Positions 1 to 12,071 of a stretch of DNA of 64,000 bases are shown in pieces; position 1 is the first letter of the stretch, and each line of letters opens with the position of its first letter. The stretch is taken from assembly GCF_040712315.1 (NCBI RefSeq), contig NC_134014.1, positions 38,677,634 through 38,741,633 on the forward strand. The letters run 5' to 3'. The stretch comes from Castanea sativa (taxonomy: Eukaryota > Streptophyta > Magnoliopsida > Fagales > Fagaceae). Made by a program: the position numbers and the translations under genes. Below the pieces are notes generated by a model that worked only from the letters and a program-made list of their open reading frames with translations, searched no databases and had not been told where the DNA came from.

Positions 1-419
1 GTTCTATTTTGCTGAGTATCCGTCATATATGAATTAATTATGGATCGTAGGTTGCCAGTCATTTGATATGTTTAAATCGACCTTTGCTTTATCTCCACGC
101 AAGCGTGTATACTTGGACTTCTTGCGACACACGTTTGAGAAGACTCCTATATGGAAAGGAACTTGAGAAGGAAGTTGTATCCTAAAAGAAAGGCAATTCT
201 ACCCAATATAAATACCTCAGAAACTCTAGATATCAAGGTACGCACATTTGATTCAACTCTGGCATTCTAGGGTTGTAAAGAAATTCTAACTTGACCTTCG
301 GAGGGTTTTTGGCCGGTACCACACCGGTGCTCTCTTTTAGGTCTCTTTGTTTTCTCTTTGCAGATATTGACTCGACTCGAATAGTGCGTGCAACTCACTG
401 GTGATTTTTTTCGGCATCA
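1..419 (+). repeat. Right part of a Tat-like Ty3/gypsy LTR, cut by the window edge
   Basis: No coding sequence. A TATA-like TATAAAT lies at 207-213, and a small hairpin (CCGGT, 5-nt loop, ACCGG) at about 314-328 sits in a GC-richer stretch. The segment ends with TTTTCGGCATCA at about 419. This order of TATA, CCGGT hairpin and GGCATCA end is what I know from the 3' half (R-U5) of Tat-lineage plant LTRs. No primer-binding site or internal region follows, so it is a solo or truncated LTR whose left end lies outside the window. Confidence 0.5.
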
Positions 420-2285
420 TCAAATTGAAAATATTAAAAATCAATGGTAATTTTGCTCATAAAATCACATTACATGCAGTACACTTTTTCCAATAGAACT
501 TGATCCAAAAGAAGTCCTTATTATAAGCTAATTACATAAATAATGAGGAAGCAATTAGATAGTGTTGGGAAGAGAAACACTTTGGAGACAATTAATATAA
601 CATATAAAACACTTAGTACCATACTTGCTTTTGACACACACCAACAAACCATCGGCTTTGATACTACTTTTTGGAGAGAGAAACATCTTGGGGAGACCCC
701 ACTTAATTACCTAAAAAGCCTAAGCCTAATTATGAGTATGAGTTCATTTATGTTATATTAGCTACATTTTTTTCTTATTAGTATCCAATGTGATACTTTA
801 TTACTTAATCAACAATACTATTCACATGTGAATATTCCAACAACTAGTATGTACCAAAAAAGCTACTTATCTCATAAAATAATACTAGCCTTTGAGTACG
901 TGCATGAAGCTCTTCTATTTTTTGGGTAAAGATTAATAATTTGCATTTCTTATAATTTGAAATTTCTACTTTTTCCAATCACAAAAAAAAAAAAAAAATC
1001 TTAGGTTGTGATCAATACGTGGGGTGAGTTTTGTAGATTGGAGGAGTTTTAAAACTAACAAAAGAGTGATCCTAATTTGTAGAGAGTTAGTGAGTAGATG
1101 TAGGAATTTAAATCAATGTAAAAATAGGAGTTTATTAGAAGCAGGAAGACTTTTCAACGTAGATGTAGGAATTTATTATTTTTGCCAATTTACTATTTTA
1201 AACCCACTTTTAAATTGTTGGTTTATTAATTTAGGGGTATTTTTGACAAAAAAAAAAGTAATAACTAACTTTCGGAATCTTCTTAATATATACAGATAAT
1301 ACCAACATTAATTAGGTATTTATAGGCATTCTATACTAGCAGTTTCTAGTTACAAGATCTATATCAGAAAATTCACTTTTAATCTCAATCTTAGGATCAA
1401 ATTTTTTTTAACTTCTTAATTTTTTACCTTTTAAACTTTTAAATCTCTTTTTCTTTCTTTAAGCCCAACTTTTTCATCTCATAACACCATAGTTGCATGA
1501 GATCCAAATCTCACTCATTAATTAACTATTGCATGGTGCAATAGCTGGTTCCTCCGGTAACAATGCTAGTAATTCTTTAAGTGACATAGCCATTTTATTC
1601 TTTTCCACATTCTCATAGCCTGTCGCAATTCTAGGAATATTTTTTAGAATAGTCACTACAAAACTCAAATTATACAAAATTTAATAAAAAGATAATTTGA
1701 ATATATCAACGTCACAAAAAAAAAATGAAGCATTACAAGTTATTTCTACTAACAAAGAGAAAAAGTAAAAATTGACTGATAAGAGATAAAGTGGGAATTG
1801 AGAATGCTAAGATAAGAGTAATAAAGTAAGAAAATTGAAATGATAATAGAGAAGAGAAAGAAAAACTAATGATATTTGTTGTAACTATAAGCTGAGTCAT
1901 TAAGGAAAGCAAAATTATTGTAATTGTAAAGCCAAAAAGAGTATAATTGCCAATGCTACCAATGAAAACTCATGAACTACAATATTATTCTCGAGTCCCT
2001 TTTTCAAGGAAAAATAAAATTAGAGATTATTTTTATGTAATATGTTGAAAGAGTTACAAATTTGAATAATTATTTTTCTTTTTCTTTTTGAATAGGTTTT
2101 TTGCTGAATAATTTTTTAACTCACTTTTGTTTGGTTTAGTCTTTTTCTTTTTTTTTTGGTTATTTTTGTTGTTATTTGTGTTTTTTTTTTTTTTTGGTTA
2201 TTTAAGGGGTTTTTTTTGGGGGGGGGGCCTCAAGGGGATAAGGATTATGTTTGTGGGGATAGAATTATTTTTGGAGTAATGCTAT
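420..2285. other. AT-rich intergenic DNA without a recognisable gene
   Basis: Contains poly-A and poly-T runs and short open frames (for example 543-761 and 1024-1299 on +) with no recognisable domain. A homopolymer-rich stretch of T then G occurs at about 2178-2228. Nothing else supported. Confidence 0.6.
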
Positions 2286-3039
2286 TGTAAGCGCACGATT
2301 GTACCCGGACCCAAAAGCAGGTGATGGGCTCAGGCTCAATGAGCCTTATACAATGAAATTTGTAGAGTATAGGTTTGAAACCTAGGTTTGGAGTATTGGA
2401 AGTTGATTAACAGGCTAGAATGTCACAATCTATGCAAATGATAAGAAATATAACAACAAAACCTCCTCGGACGTAAGCCGAAGACGAGTTGTATATTCCG
2501 TCTCTTTCTATGTCAAAGATTACAATTCTTAGTTCTTTTTTTAACTAAGAAACCGCCTCCCTCTTCTTTCCTCTCTCGTTTTTCTATATACTTCTTCTTC
2601 TTCCCTGTTTTATCCACGTGTCATACAAATCTTCTCCCAAGATACTTGTCACATTCACCACCTTCTTGAAGTCTTCAAATAATAGCAGGAAAGTTGAATT
2701 CTACTGTTCAGAGGTCATTCCCCCATTAATGCGGCCAGGGAGGTAGATGCAGGGTCTTTAATACGGTGGTAGCAGCTTTTCCCTCAGATACTTCTCACAC
2801 GTTTCTGCTTCTAAAAGGTGTTTGGATCACACCTTTACCCAATAGATCTACCAAAATTCTGCCTTTAAACCGTTTAGCAAGTCTTAGAGCCTTTGCTAGG
2901 CCTGTCCAAGGAGATACTCCTCATCGGACAACTATAGTGCGGACTGACTTGTGGGCCTAAAGACCCTGATTGAACAGATTTGTACCAATTAATCAGGCCC
3001 AAAACCCAAACGTTTATTCAAGAGTTTTTACCCCCCATA
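2286..3039 (+). mobile_element. Solo LTR 1 (754 bp) with 5-bp TSD GCTAT
   Basis: Begins TGTAAGCGCACG and ends CCCCCCATA (the expected final CA appears mutated to TA). It is flanked by GCTAT at 2281-2285 and 3040-3044. It aligns by eye with the LTR at 50887-51582: same start, same GGGCTCAGGC...CAATGAGCC block, same CCTCCTCGGAC..AAGCCGA block, and a shared 30-nt core at 2706-2735 around ATTAATGCGGC. There is no primer-binding site, polypurine tract or coding region, so it is a solo LTR, most likely Ty3/gypsy. The open frame at 2766-2960 is not a gene. Confidence 0.85.
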
Positions 3040-3044
3040 GCTAT

Positions 3045-3342
3045 ATCTAAAATATTTTTAAAACAAATCTTATGCAATAATTTGTGATTAGTGGGTTAAA
3101 AACTAATGTCAATATTGAGCCAAAATTAGAATAAGTAACCGTTTTTCACTTAATACATAAGATTTTTTGTGAAATTATTGTAAAAATATTGTAAATGTAG
3201 CGTTACTCTTATTTTTATTGAACCAAAATTGTTATAATTTTCAAGTCAGGGTGGTTAATATTTTTATTAGAGTGGTCCAAATAGGTTAACTTAGTATATT
3301 CTCATAAAAAATAAAAAATAAAAAGAAGTTAATTTAGTGTGT

Positions 3343-3375
<33 letters not shown>

Positions 3376-3719
3376 CATTTTTTAGCGAGTCAAGGTGGTC
3401 ACATATTGAGCTACGAGTAGCACCGACCCTGCTTACAGGCTTCATCTAGGCCATTTTCACACCCTTTTCTTTTTTTTCTTTTTTTTTTGCAGGTGATGTA
3501 GTAATTCTCCGGTAACCCAAGCTTCGTTTTCATGAATGACTAATAATTTTTTTTAGAAGGTGATGGCTAGCTTCTCCACAGGCTAGACATTTCATGTTTC
3601 TAATAATGCAGAAATCACCGGAGGTCCATTTAAACGGTGATTTCAACCATGTAGTTGTTAAATCCATACCAAACCACCGATTAAACCATGAAACTTGTGA
3701 AATAAAGCATTATCCGGAA
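3045..3719. other. Intergenic DNA with a CA/TA microsatellite
   Basis: A (CA)n(TA)n tract lies at about 3343-3375. No gene or recognisable transposon feature in the remainder. Confidence 0.5.
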
Positions 3720-5660
3720 TGGTTTGAAAGTCAATGCATTTTCTCAGCTGCCTTAAGTTAGTAAAGTAATAAATGAAGCTTAAGTAACTATTCAAGCAAC
3801 TCTACTTTACCATTTGAGGGTTAGTGTACATGAACTAGTATAAAAAGGCTAAGTTGGCCATTCTTTTATGTATGGAAGACAATGATTTGTAACAGTATCA
3901 TTTTTTTATGACGTTTTATATTTTCTATAAAAGTTGTATCAAATTTTTTTTAAAATGATTAATTGATAGTTGCCCTAAGAACATTCATTAACATGAACTT
4001 CTATATATATATATATACTAATTCCTTTTCTCCATTATCATGAAGACATCATATTATTCCACTAAACTCCAATATATTTCAGTATTAGAGCCATCTTACA
4101 ACATGTTAGGTTTAAAATTATTATGTGTTGCCAACCCATTTGCAAAACCTTCTCCAATATATTTTGAGTTGTAAGTTCTTATTGTCAAGAAGTTTGTTTG
4201 AAGATTTTATTTAAAGACACAAGAGACCACTTAAGAATCTACACAAAAATTGTTGAATATACTACCTCGACTACATCTCGACCGATCAAATCTCACTTAA
4301 ACTCGATACCTCTCAACCAATTGAGCTTCCCGGCTTTTGTATTTGTCATTTCATGTTTAATTTTAAGTTGTTGTATAAGCAGGTTTTTGTAATTCTAATT
4401 GAAGAGCCTATATAAAAGCCCATTAAGCCCCACTTAATACAACTAAAAAGAAAACCCTAGTTTTCATCTACTGAACCTGTGAGTGTAGGAAGAGAAGAAA
4501 AAGATATTGTCGTGACTTGTACGTATGTGACAAGGGTTTTATAATTTATACCAAGCATATACCAAGACTTTTGAGGTTTTTCCAATAAGTGAAGCTTATG
4601 CAAAGATAACCTCCTACAATCAAGCTGTTAGTGTGATGTGTTTGGGTGGAAATCTGTAGTAACTCCTTTAAAAAAAAAACATATTTAAAATTAGTGAAAA
4701 AAGATGAGCCACAAAGATAAATGCTTCCACTTATCGAAGTTTGATTGAAAGTGTTATATATCTTGCTGTAACAAGTCCAAACATCATGTTCACTGCCAGT
4801 CTCTTATCCAGATTCACGCAAAATCCAAGTCAAGTGCATAACGGGGCACATTAGACTGTGATTTTTTTACAAGGCAATCAAAAACCCAGGATTTATTGAG
4901 TAAGCTGATAATGACAAGGCAAAATCTGTTGATGATCAAAAAAGCACATCGAGCTATGTATTCATTTCTGGATTAGGAGTATTTTCTTGAGCTTCAAAAA
5001 AGCAAAATTGTGCGGCACAATCTTCAGAAAAAATGTGGCAGCTAAACAGCTTCATCTCAAGCAATTTGGTTAGGAAATTTTTTGGATGACATTAGGATGA
5101 AACAGGAATGAGTTACAAAGATATGTTGCAACAACAAGTTCACTATTTAGAATGTTGTTAGCCATGAATGCACAGAGCACATATGCATCAAATACCACTT
5201 TATACAAGAAGCAATTGAAAATGACAAGATAGAACTAATATATTATGAGTTATGTTAACAGATGCCTTTAAGATAATTGTTAATAAACCATAATATGTGA
5301 GTTTTGACATTACTTTCATGGAAAATATAAAAAATTGTCAACAACATTTATTATTTTATCATTCTTCCACTAAAATGTTTCTAAAAATATATATTTCTTA
5401 GAACATTAGTTAACATTTCCCATATATTATAAGCAAACTATCAAATTGTTGACAATTTCACAAAGGCCCTTTCCAATGAAAATTTTATACACTTAAGAGA
5501 AATGCTCAAGTTAGTCAGAAAATGCTTTAAGTTGGAGTAATTAATTAATGCATTTATAGCTATCTTAAGTTAGTAAAGTAATAATGAAGTTCAAGTAATT
5601 ATCCATTGAACTCTACTTTATTCTTTAAGGGGAGTTAGTGATCAAGCAAATGTATGAAAA
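3720..5660 (+). mobile_element. Ancient, decayed Ty1/Copia element (relic)
   Basis: Two diverged copies of one sequence flank the region: CTTAAGTTAGTAAAGTAATA and the following ~75 bp at about 3751-3825 and again at about 5563-5640. They are read as remnants of the 5' and 3' LTRs. A TATA-like TATAAAAAG at about 3839 lies in the left copy. At 4080-4092 CAGTATTAGAGCC matches the initiator-Met primer-binding site TGGTATCAGAGCC at 10 of 13 positions, and all three changes are transitions. Coding remnants with Copia RT-end/RNase H similarity lie between them. Exact ends and TSD cannot be fixed. Confidence 0.55.
4720..5275 (+). pseudogene. Copia polyprotein remnant (RT C-terminus and RNase H)
   Basis: Reading across several frames gives peptides like the end of Copia polyproteins. 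About 4730-4845 resembles the YRSLIGSLLYL...RPD..A.S..SRF...P segment after the RT. About 5050-5270 resembles the RNase H stretch with AIWL, a CDN-like CNN, a degraded RTKHI (TEHI) and IKYHFIQEAI. Numerous stops and frameshifts are present, so it is non-functional. It is the only coding trace of the old element around it. Confidence 0.55.
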
Positions 5661-7199
5661 AAAAAAAAACATAATCGATCATTGCTTTATGAGAGAAATT
5701 ATTAGATGTACTAGAAAGACTGTTGAAGTGGGCTTTCCAACCAATGAAATAATGTTATTTATGCAAATATATGAGTCAGATTCCTAATTAGTACAAAAAT
5801 CAAAAATAAAAAAACTATTAGGTAATGTCACATTTACATAAATGGTAGTATTTTATTGCTTAAAAGAATTAGAAGGACTACTTTAACAATCTTTCTAATA
5901 GACCTAATAATTTGTCGCCTTATACATATACGGAATATAATAATTTGCACTAGCATTCAAGAAATATACTCATTCCACTTAATTGATTTTTTATTTTTTG
6001 GGGAGGGGTGATGGGTTAGGGGATTTTTTTTTTTCACCTCCTCTTTTCTCAAGGTTTGTCAAGTGCAGTGTCAGAATTTTTATTCCTTAAATGAATAGAG
6101 AATTTTATCGTTAGTGGTGACTATATAACCTTTTCTTAAATGTTTTTTTTTTCTCTTGCTAGGATTATTGAAAAAATTAATATAACGTCCATTTTTTTTA
6201 TTGTTAAGCAAACTGTGTTAACAAAGAAAACCCATTTATTACAAAGAAATACAGGACTAGCCAGACATTGGTCCCAAGACCAATCTAGAGGCAATTTGAG
6301 CATTGCTTTTATGATGAGAAAAATTGATGAACAATCAACCCTCATAGTGGGAAGGTATGAGACAATGACACAGTCTCATATAAGATTATCCTCTCATAAT
6401 ATGTAAGATCCAAAGACCATTTTATAAGATAATGTTTTCATAATTAGAGTATTAAATGTGAGATTATCATGGATTTATTGCTATGAGAGAGAGAGGAAAA
6501 GAATACGGGTGCATTAATTATGTTAATCAATAAGTAATTTTTAAACCACCAAGGAGGTCTGTTAGATGTATGTAATTAAATATATTATTTTTCATTAGTT
6601 AAAGTACTTGGAAGAATCAGTCATTTAACAAAGAACTTAATAATAGGAACTAGGAAGCCACCGTGGCCTAGAACCTTGTGAGTCTAAGTTTGTAGGTTGT
6701 AATAGTGATTAGTTCCATCAAGTATACTGAACTCTTGCAAGTTTCATTTTTCTAATTTTGATTATATTCCCAAAAAAATCAGTAACTAATTTTTAAGATG
6801 TTATTTAGACAAACAAAAGGAACCTGTAGTCATCCAGCATTTTAAATAAATAAGTTATTTTTTAAATGTCTATTATTCTAAGTTACTAGAATAAGGTTTC
6901 TCTCCAAAGCTAGTTTTGAGGGAAATTCTTCAAACTCTTCTTATATTTTTTTATTTGATATGAATCTTATAAATTTAGTTGTTATATTGCATGCTTTTTG
7001 TGTTAACATACATGTCAAATTTTATTCAAATCAGATATTATTTATTCACTTAATAAACTTATTTTTTATACATACTTTTAGACTACAAAATTTTAAAATT
7101 TAAACATTTAATAGATAACATATATAACTATTAATTTTTAATTTCTTTGAAATTTTATAAGTATAAAAAACATAATAAGAACAAACAATATAACAATTA
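5660..7199. other. AT-rich intergenic DNA without a gene
   Basis: Poly-A/T tracts and short spurious frames only (for example overlapping frames on both strands at 6136-6406). No domain or transposon terminus recognised. Confidence 0.5.
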
Positions 7200-7333
7200 A
7201 GGGCCTGTTTGGCATCATTGTTTTAACACATTTTAAACAATATTACACACTTTTTCACACACTTTTTTCACCCACACGCATATCAAAAACACTCAAATAA
7301 CATAATTTAAACTACTCTTCCAAACACCTTCTA
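7200..7333 (+). mobile_element. hAT-like foldback MITE, copy 1
   Basis: Starts GGGCCTGTTTGG and ends CCAAACACCTTC, which are imperfect inverted repeats. The AT-rich middle (AACAATATTACACAC) is shared with copies near 39191, 45416 and 47697. No clear 8-bp TSD was found. It lies about 0.5 kb upstream of the bHLH gene and may sit in its promoter. Confidence 0.5.
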
Positions 7334-7508
7334 AATTTTTTAAATTCTTTATCTAATAAAAAAAAGATAATAGAAGTTTGAAAATTCTTGTCTAAGAAAC
7401 AAAGGTTTCAGGGTATCCGAATTAAAAAATTAAACTTGTCCAATTGATAATTTCGGTGAAAAAGACATTAATCAACCTAGAGAGAGTTAATAAAAAAATC
7501 AACCTAGA

Positions 7509-7531
7509 GAGAGAGAGAGAGAGAGAGAGAG
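7509..7531. repeat. (GA)n microsatellite upstream of the bHLH gene
   Basis: Uninterrupted GA repeat about 270 bp upstream of the start codon. GA/CT repeats are common in plant promoters and leaders. Confidence 0.8.
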
Positions 7532-7661
7532 GTACCAAAAGTAGATTCCATTTCCATCTAAGGCTAGCTCTAGGTGCTACTACATACAAAACTCACTATA
7601 ATGAATACAACGCATTTTTTTTTTTATGAAAAATGGACCCAGGCTTATAATAAAATGTTTT

Positions 7662-7670
7662 TATATATAT
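7662..7670 (+). promoter_or_regulatory. Candidate TATA box of the bHLH93-like gene
   Basis: TATATATAT about 135 bp upstream of the ATG at 7802. This would put the start of transcription near 7700 and give a roughly 100-nt leader that ends in GAGAGAGA repeats just before the ATG. Position fits, but AT-rich runs are frequent here. Confidence 0.35.
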
Positions 7671-7801
7671 TCTTCAACTTGCCGCAGGCAGCTTCATGTT
7701 ATAAGTCTCTCTTTCTCGGTAAGTCTCCCTTTTGGAGGACTATTTCTTTCACTAATCTAGCATAAGATCTGTGTTTGAGAGATTGAGAGAGAGAGAGATA
7801 G

Positions 7802-9188
7802 ATGGAGCTCACACAACATGGTTTCTTGGAGGAGCTACTGGCTTCAAGAAGAGACACTTGGAGTGCTTTTTCTAATGGAGTGAACGAGTTGTTCCCTAAT
7901 GGGTTGAACTTCGATGCCTTAGAAGAGAACCCAGTTTTGGCTACTCCAACAGCTCCTCCATTTGTAGGATTCTCCCCACCAACAGGACCCAGCTTTGAAT
8001 GTCCTTTTAGTGACCAAGCTTACCCTTTTCTTGATGGATTCACAGAGATTGAAACATCATACACAAAGAATGAAAAAACAGTACCATTTCTATCCCAAGA
8101 AGATTATCCATCGATGGTGGAGGATGAAGAGCTTGGTTTTCTTGGCTGTGAAAATCTCAGTTTGCAAGAGAGAAATAGTTCTGGCTGCAAAGTTGAGATG
8201 GAAGTCATGGAACAAGCTGCTGATATTCCAGGTTTCAACATGGGTTTCTGTGGAGAGAAAAAGAGTAAGTCTAAGAAGTTAGAAGGGCAGCCCTCAAAGA
8301 ATCTAATGGCAGAAAGAAGAAGAAGGAAGCGCTTAAATGACCGCCTTTCCATGCTCAGATCAATAGTTCCTAAGATAAGCAAGGTGATCTAAAATTTTCA
8401 TCTCTTCTCTTCTTGTTGTTCCATAAACAGTAAATCTATTAGTATTTTCTTTCTGGAGTTGGCCAATTCATGTGTGCATACATATAGAAAGAGAGTGAGG
8501 GAGAGATACCATTAAAATATAAAATAATTTTCATGATCACTAAGATTAAATTGAAGAATGTGAATGTTAGCAGATGGACAGAACATCTATACTCGGAGAC
8601 ACCATAGATTACATGAAAGAGCTCCTGGAAAGAATCAATAAATTGCAAGAAGAAGAAACAGAAGAGTCTAAAAATCAGCTTAACTTAATGGGCATCTCCA
8701 AGGAGCTAAAGCCAAATGAAGTATTGGTGAGAAATTCCCCAAAGGTAATATTTTTTGTCTTGCACTTTTATCACTACCCATTAAGTCCTATGTATTACTC
8801 AGTTACTGAATTGAATTTTATGCCTCCGTGACTTCACAGTTTGATGTGGAGAGGAAAGACACGGATGCCCGGATTGGTATATGCTGTGCAGCTAAGCCAG
8901 GATTGTTGCTATCAACAGTGCACACCATTGAAGCACTAGGCCTTGAGATTCAACAATGTGTTATAAGCTGCTTCAATGATTTTTCAATGCATGCTTCTTG
9001 TTCTGAGGTATGTACATTCATTGTCTTAGTAAGCGCCTCACATTATTATTATTACCCTTAGTGTTTTCTAATGTGTATTTGTCAATATATGATGGTATTA
9101 GGGAGCTGAGCAGCAAACATTTGTGAGTTCTGAAGACATAAAGCAAGCCTTGTTTAGAAATGCAGGTTATGGAGGAAGGTGTCTGTAG
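7802..9188 (+). CDS. bHLH93: bHLH93/NFL-type basic helix-loop-helix transcription factor (4 exons, 335 aa)
   Basis: Exons are 7802-8383, 8574-8744, 8840-9007 and 9102-9188, all joined in phase 0 at GT..AG introns, giving 335 residues ending RCL-stop. The bHLH domain spans about residues 165-213. Its basic region reads NLMAERRRRKRLNDR, with the Glu and Arg that contact E-box DNA; as in the ICE1/bHLH93 group, Asn replaces the usual His. The exon 1/2 join falls inside it (KISK/MDRTSILGD). An ACT-like dimerisation domain covers about residues 250-330. The acidic, Ser-rich N-terminus (MELTQHGFLEELL) is typical of the family. Arabidopsis bHLH93 (At5g65640, 351 aa) is involved in gibberellin-linked flowering under short days; that role here is by homology only. 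The protein should act in the nucleus as a dimer. Reading frame and splice sites look intact. Family assignment is very sure, one-to-one orthology less so. Confidence 0.95.
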
Positions 9189-9300
9189 AAGAAAAAGATG
9201 AAAAAGGATTCTGGATACAAGGCTTGAAGAGATGGGTTTTTAAAGTTGTTCTTCTTCAAGGAATTTTGCAAGTGAGAAGTTGTCATAATAATGTCTTCTA

Positions 9301-9306
9301 AATAAA
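9301..9306 (+). terminator. Polyadenylation signal of the bHLH93-like gene
   Basis: AATAAA 113 bp after the stop codon at 9186-9188, in the expected orientation and distance for a plant 3' UTR. Confidence 0.55.
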
Positions 9307-9309
9307 GTG

Positions 9310-12071
9310 TCACTCATTTATCTGGTCCATCTCAAAGCAATTATGTATTGTCTACTAGAATTTTTTTTTTTTCCAAGGATCATTTTGGTCCCTCTCTAAC
9401 TCAGAATTCTATCAATAAATCAATAACAAAATAGTTTTGTTGAAAATATTTTTAATGGAATTAGAATGTATACATATGTGGAATATATGCACAGAATTTG
9501 TTGATTAAAGTTTTTTCTAGGAGCTGAAACAACTGATTATTGATACATATTGCAATGTTGGACATAACCATCCACCAATAATTGGCACATTTGGGATGTA
9601 AACCATAGTGACCTGTTGTCCCTTAATCTACATAAGAATAAGAATATGAAGAACACTACTGATAAGCAACATAGAAATCATAATGGCCAACACAGCAAAT
9701 TCAATTTGAATGGGCAAAATGGTCGGTAACATGACATACCATGCTAATTAATGGAATGCCATCAAAATATTCTTTCATATCCTTTTTTTTTATGGAGGTA
9801 TTAGTCTTCCAATGATAGCTCTAGTTATCACTAACTTCATTTACTAGTTTCCTGTTAATTGCAGTTCAAAACATTTAGGTGGTAAAGGAGTGAAACAATA
9901 CACAGTCTAATAGCTAGGTCTAAGACACGAGGAATTTATTGCTAATTCAATGGTTTTTTAAAAATCCAAGTTAGTAGGTTTTTTTTTTTTTTTTTTTGGT
10001 AATTTGATAGAATATAATTTAGCAGAATCTAACTTTTGACATCAGAATCTAGTTTATTATGCATGTGTCTGAGAGAGAGAGAGAGAGAGAAGGGTTGTCT
10101 ATATAGTAGATTTATGTTTCATGTAATACCAGTAATGTATACCACAGACGGTGGACCATGAACCAGTTGCAAAAGTGGAGTCCAGTTCAAGAACCAGTAC
10201 TATGGTTATCAACATGGTACTCGTTTCTATACTCCAATGAAACTTATTGATGGTAGAGTGGCAGCCATTGAGATATCTGAAAGCACTAAACAAACGAAGC
10301 AAATCACAGACAGCAAAGCCAGGACTGAACCAGGCAAGCCGCAAGTTCCAATGTTCTATTCAATTCTTTTAGTACTGTGTATCTACTCCAAGCTTCTTCC
10401 TTCTTTTTTCCTTTTTTTCGCTTTTGGTAGGGTAAGTTACTTCATGCTCATATGGGAAACTTTAAAAAAAGAGCCGAAAAAATAAAATTAAGAAAAGAAA
10501 AAAAGACAGAAGTGACTTATTAGCAAACTTAATTTCCTTGGTAGTACTTTAATATTCTATTATTAGTACGGTAAAGTGGATTTTAGAAGCAATCCGGGAT
10601 TGATAATCAGTCATGTAGCAGATTTCAGAGTTCTTAAGTAAGCATCTTCGCACAAAATAGACCTCCAAAGGAATCCCAAGTAGAATTTTCATCATTGGGC
10701 TCTAGCCCAAATGGCATTTCACACTTGGTGGTAGGTGAGGAAAAATTATATCTCGTTTTGGGTGTACACCATCTCTCTCATAACAGTAGGATCCTAATTG
10801 TGGGACTCATTTATTGTGAGAGAGATAGCGTATACATCCGAAACAGGATAAAAAATCTCATAAGTCAGAGGTCACAGGTTCTATCCGGCAGAATATGAGT
10901 TATTTTACAAAGAAAAAAAAAAGGGTGGTTTAGAATTTCATTGTGGCCATGATTTTTCCTCTCTATTTGTATAGTATGATTATGTATGATCCCCACCTGG
11001 TTTGGCAAAATCCTAAATTGTATTTTCTAAACAATGCTGGCGGGAAATACTAAATGATTGCTACCCACAATGCTTTGCCTAAAAGCACTACATCTTAAGG
11101 TTCAACAGCATGCTTCTCTATCTTTTCTCTCAAAAAAAAAAAAAAAAAACAGCATGCTTCACAATTTTGATAGTAATGATCAGAGTAAACTTCTTTAAGA
11201 GTCTGAAGGGGCTAGAAATAATATATATATATATGTGTGTGTGTGTGTTTTGTTGAAAGCCATGTTTGATTTCTTATTCCTTAATCAAAAGAAATCCTGC
11301 ACTAGTAACTAAAATAGTGCAACCACGACTAACTTGAATCGGATAAGGACTGAAGTTTCATCATTTTACGAAAATTCTAGCATAAGATAAGGACTTTTTG
11401 TCCTTTACCAAATACTTAACGACACCATTCATGAACTTTGGAATGAGAATTATTTAAGCAAAACAGGAACACAGCTAAACAATGCAAAAACATTTTTTAA
11501 ATTGCAAAAAAACTTAACAGCTGAACAAAACTTCAATTGTTATTGTCTTTCTTGTCTTCAAGCCCACAATTGACGCTCCATGCTTAAATTTTGGTTCATA
11601 GAATTTAGTTTGTCAAACAAGTAGCCGACATATCCAACCCATCAAAATCGTCTGAACTCTGAAGTCTTTCATATTCCACACTTAGGTAGGTTAGACCCAA
11701 ATATACAGTGATCCATAAGAAACAATCCAACCCAAATGTGTCGCATCTGAAAATATTATAAATTTAGATTTTAAAAAAAACAATACTAACAAATTTTTTT
11801 ATTTATTGGTTGATCAATTAACTCTTTTTTCCTTTTTTTTAATTAAGTAATAAAAAAAGAAATTTTAAAAAAGCTTCTCTTAAATTTCAAAAAAATGAAC
11901 CATCAAGGTAAATTTCACCATTACGTTAGCAAAAATCAAATTTACCAAATGTAGGATTTCCAAAATGGGTTAGATTCAAAAAAGTCACCAGTCATACATG
12001 GCAGCTTCCATTAGCAATACGAAGAAAACTACATTCTAATTGATCTTGAAAACTTTCAACTAAAACAAGAA
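9310..12071. other. Intergenic DNA between bHLH and SANT genes
   Basis: No gene recognised. Holds a poly-T run near 9980, GA repeats at about 10072-10090, a (TA)n(TG)n tract at about 11219-11250, and a foldback sequence at 10757-10838 listed separately. Confidence 0.5.
10757..10838. repeat. Foldback (inverted repeat) sequence
   Basis: The arm at about 10758-10784 (GGTGTACACCATCTCTCTC...) and the arm at about 10811-10837 (GAGAGAGATAGCGTATACATCC) are imperfect reverse complements around a ~25-nt loop. The RNA could form a hairpin of roughly 25 bp. It may be a small MITE or a hairpin transcript; no target duplication was found. Confidence 0.4.

Noticed and set aside
543..1299. Two short + strand frames in the left intergenic part
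   Set aside because: AT-rich, no similarity recognised, no exon partners.
2766..2960. 64-codon frame
   Set aside because: Lies inside solo LTR 1 and is not kept in the related LTR at 50887.
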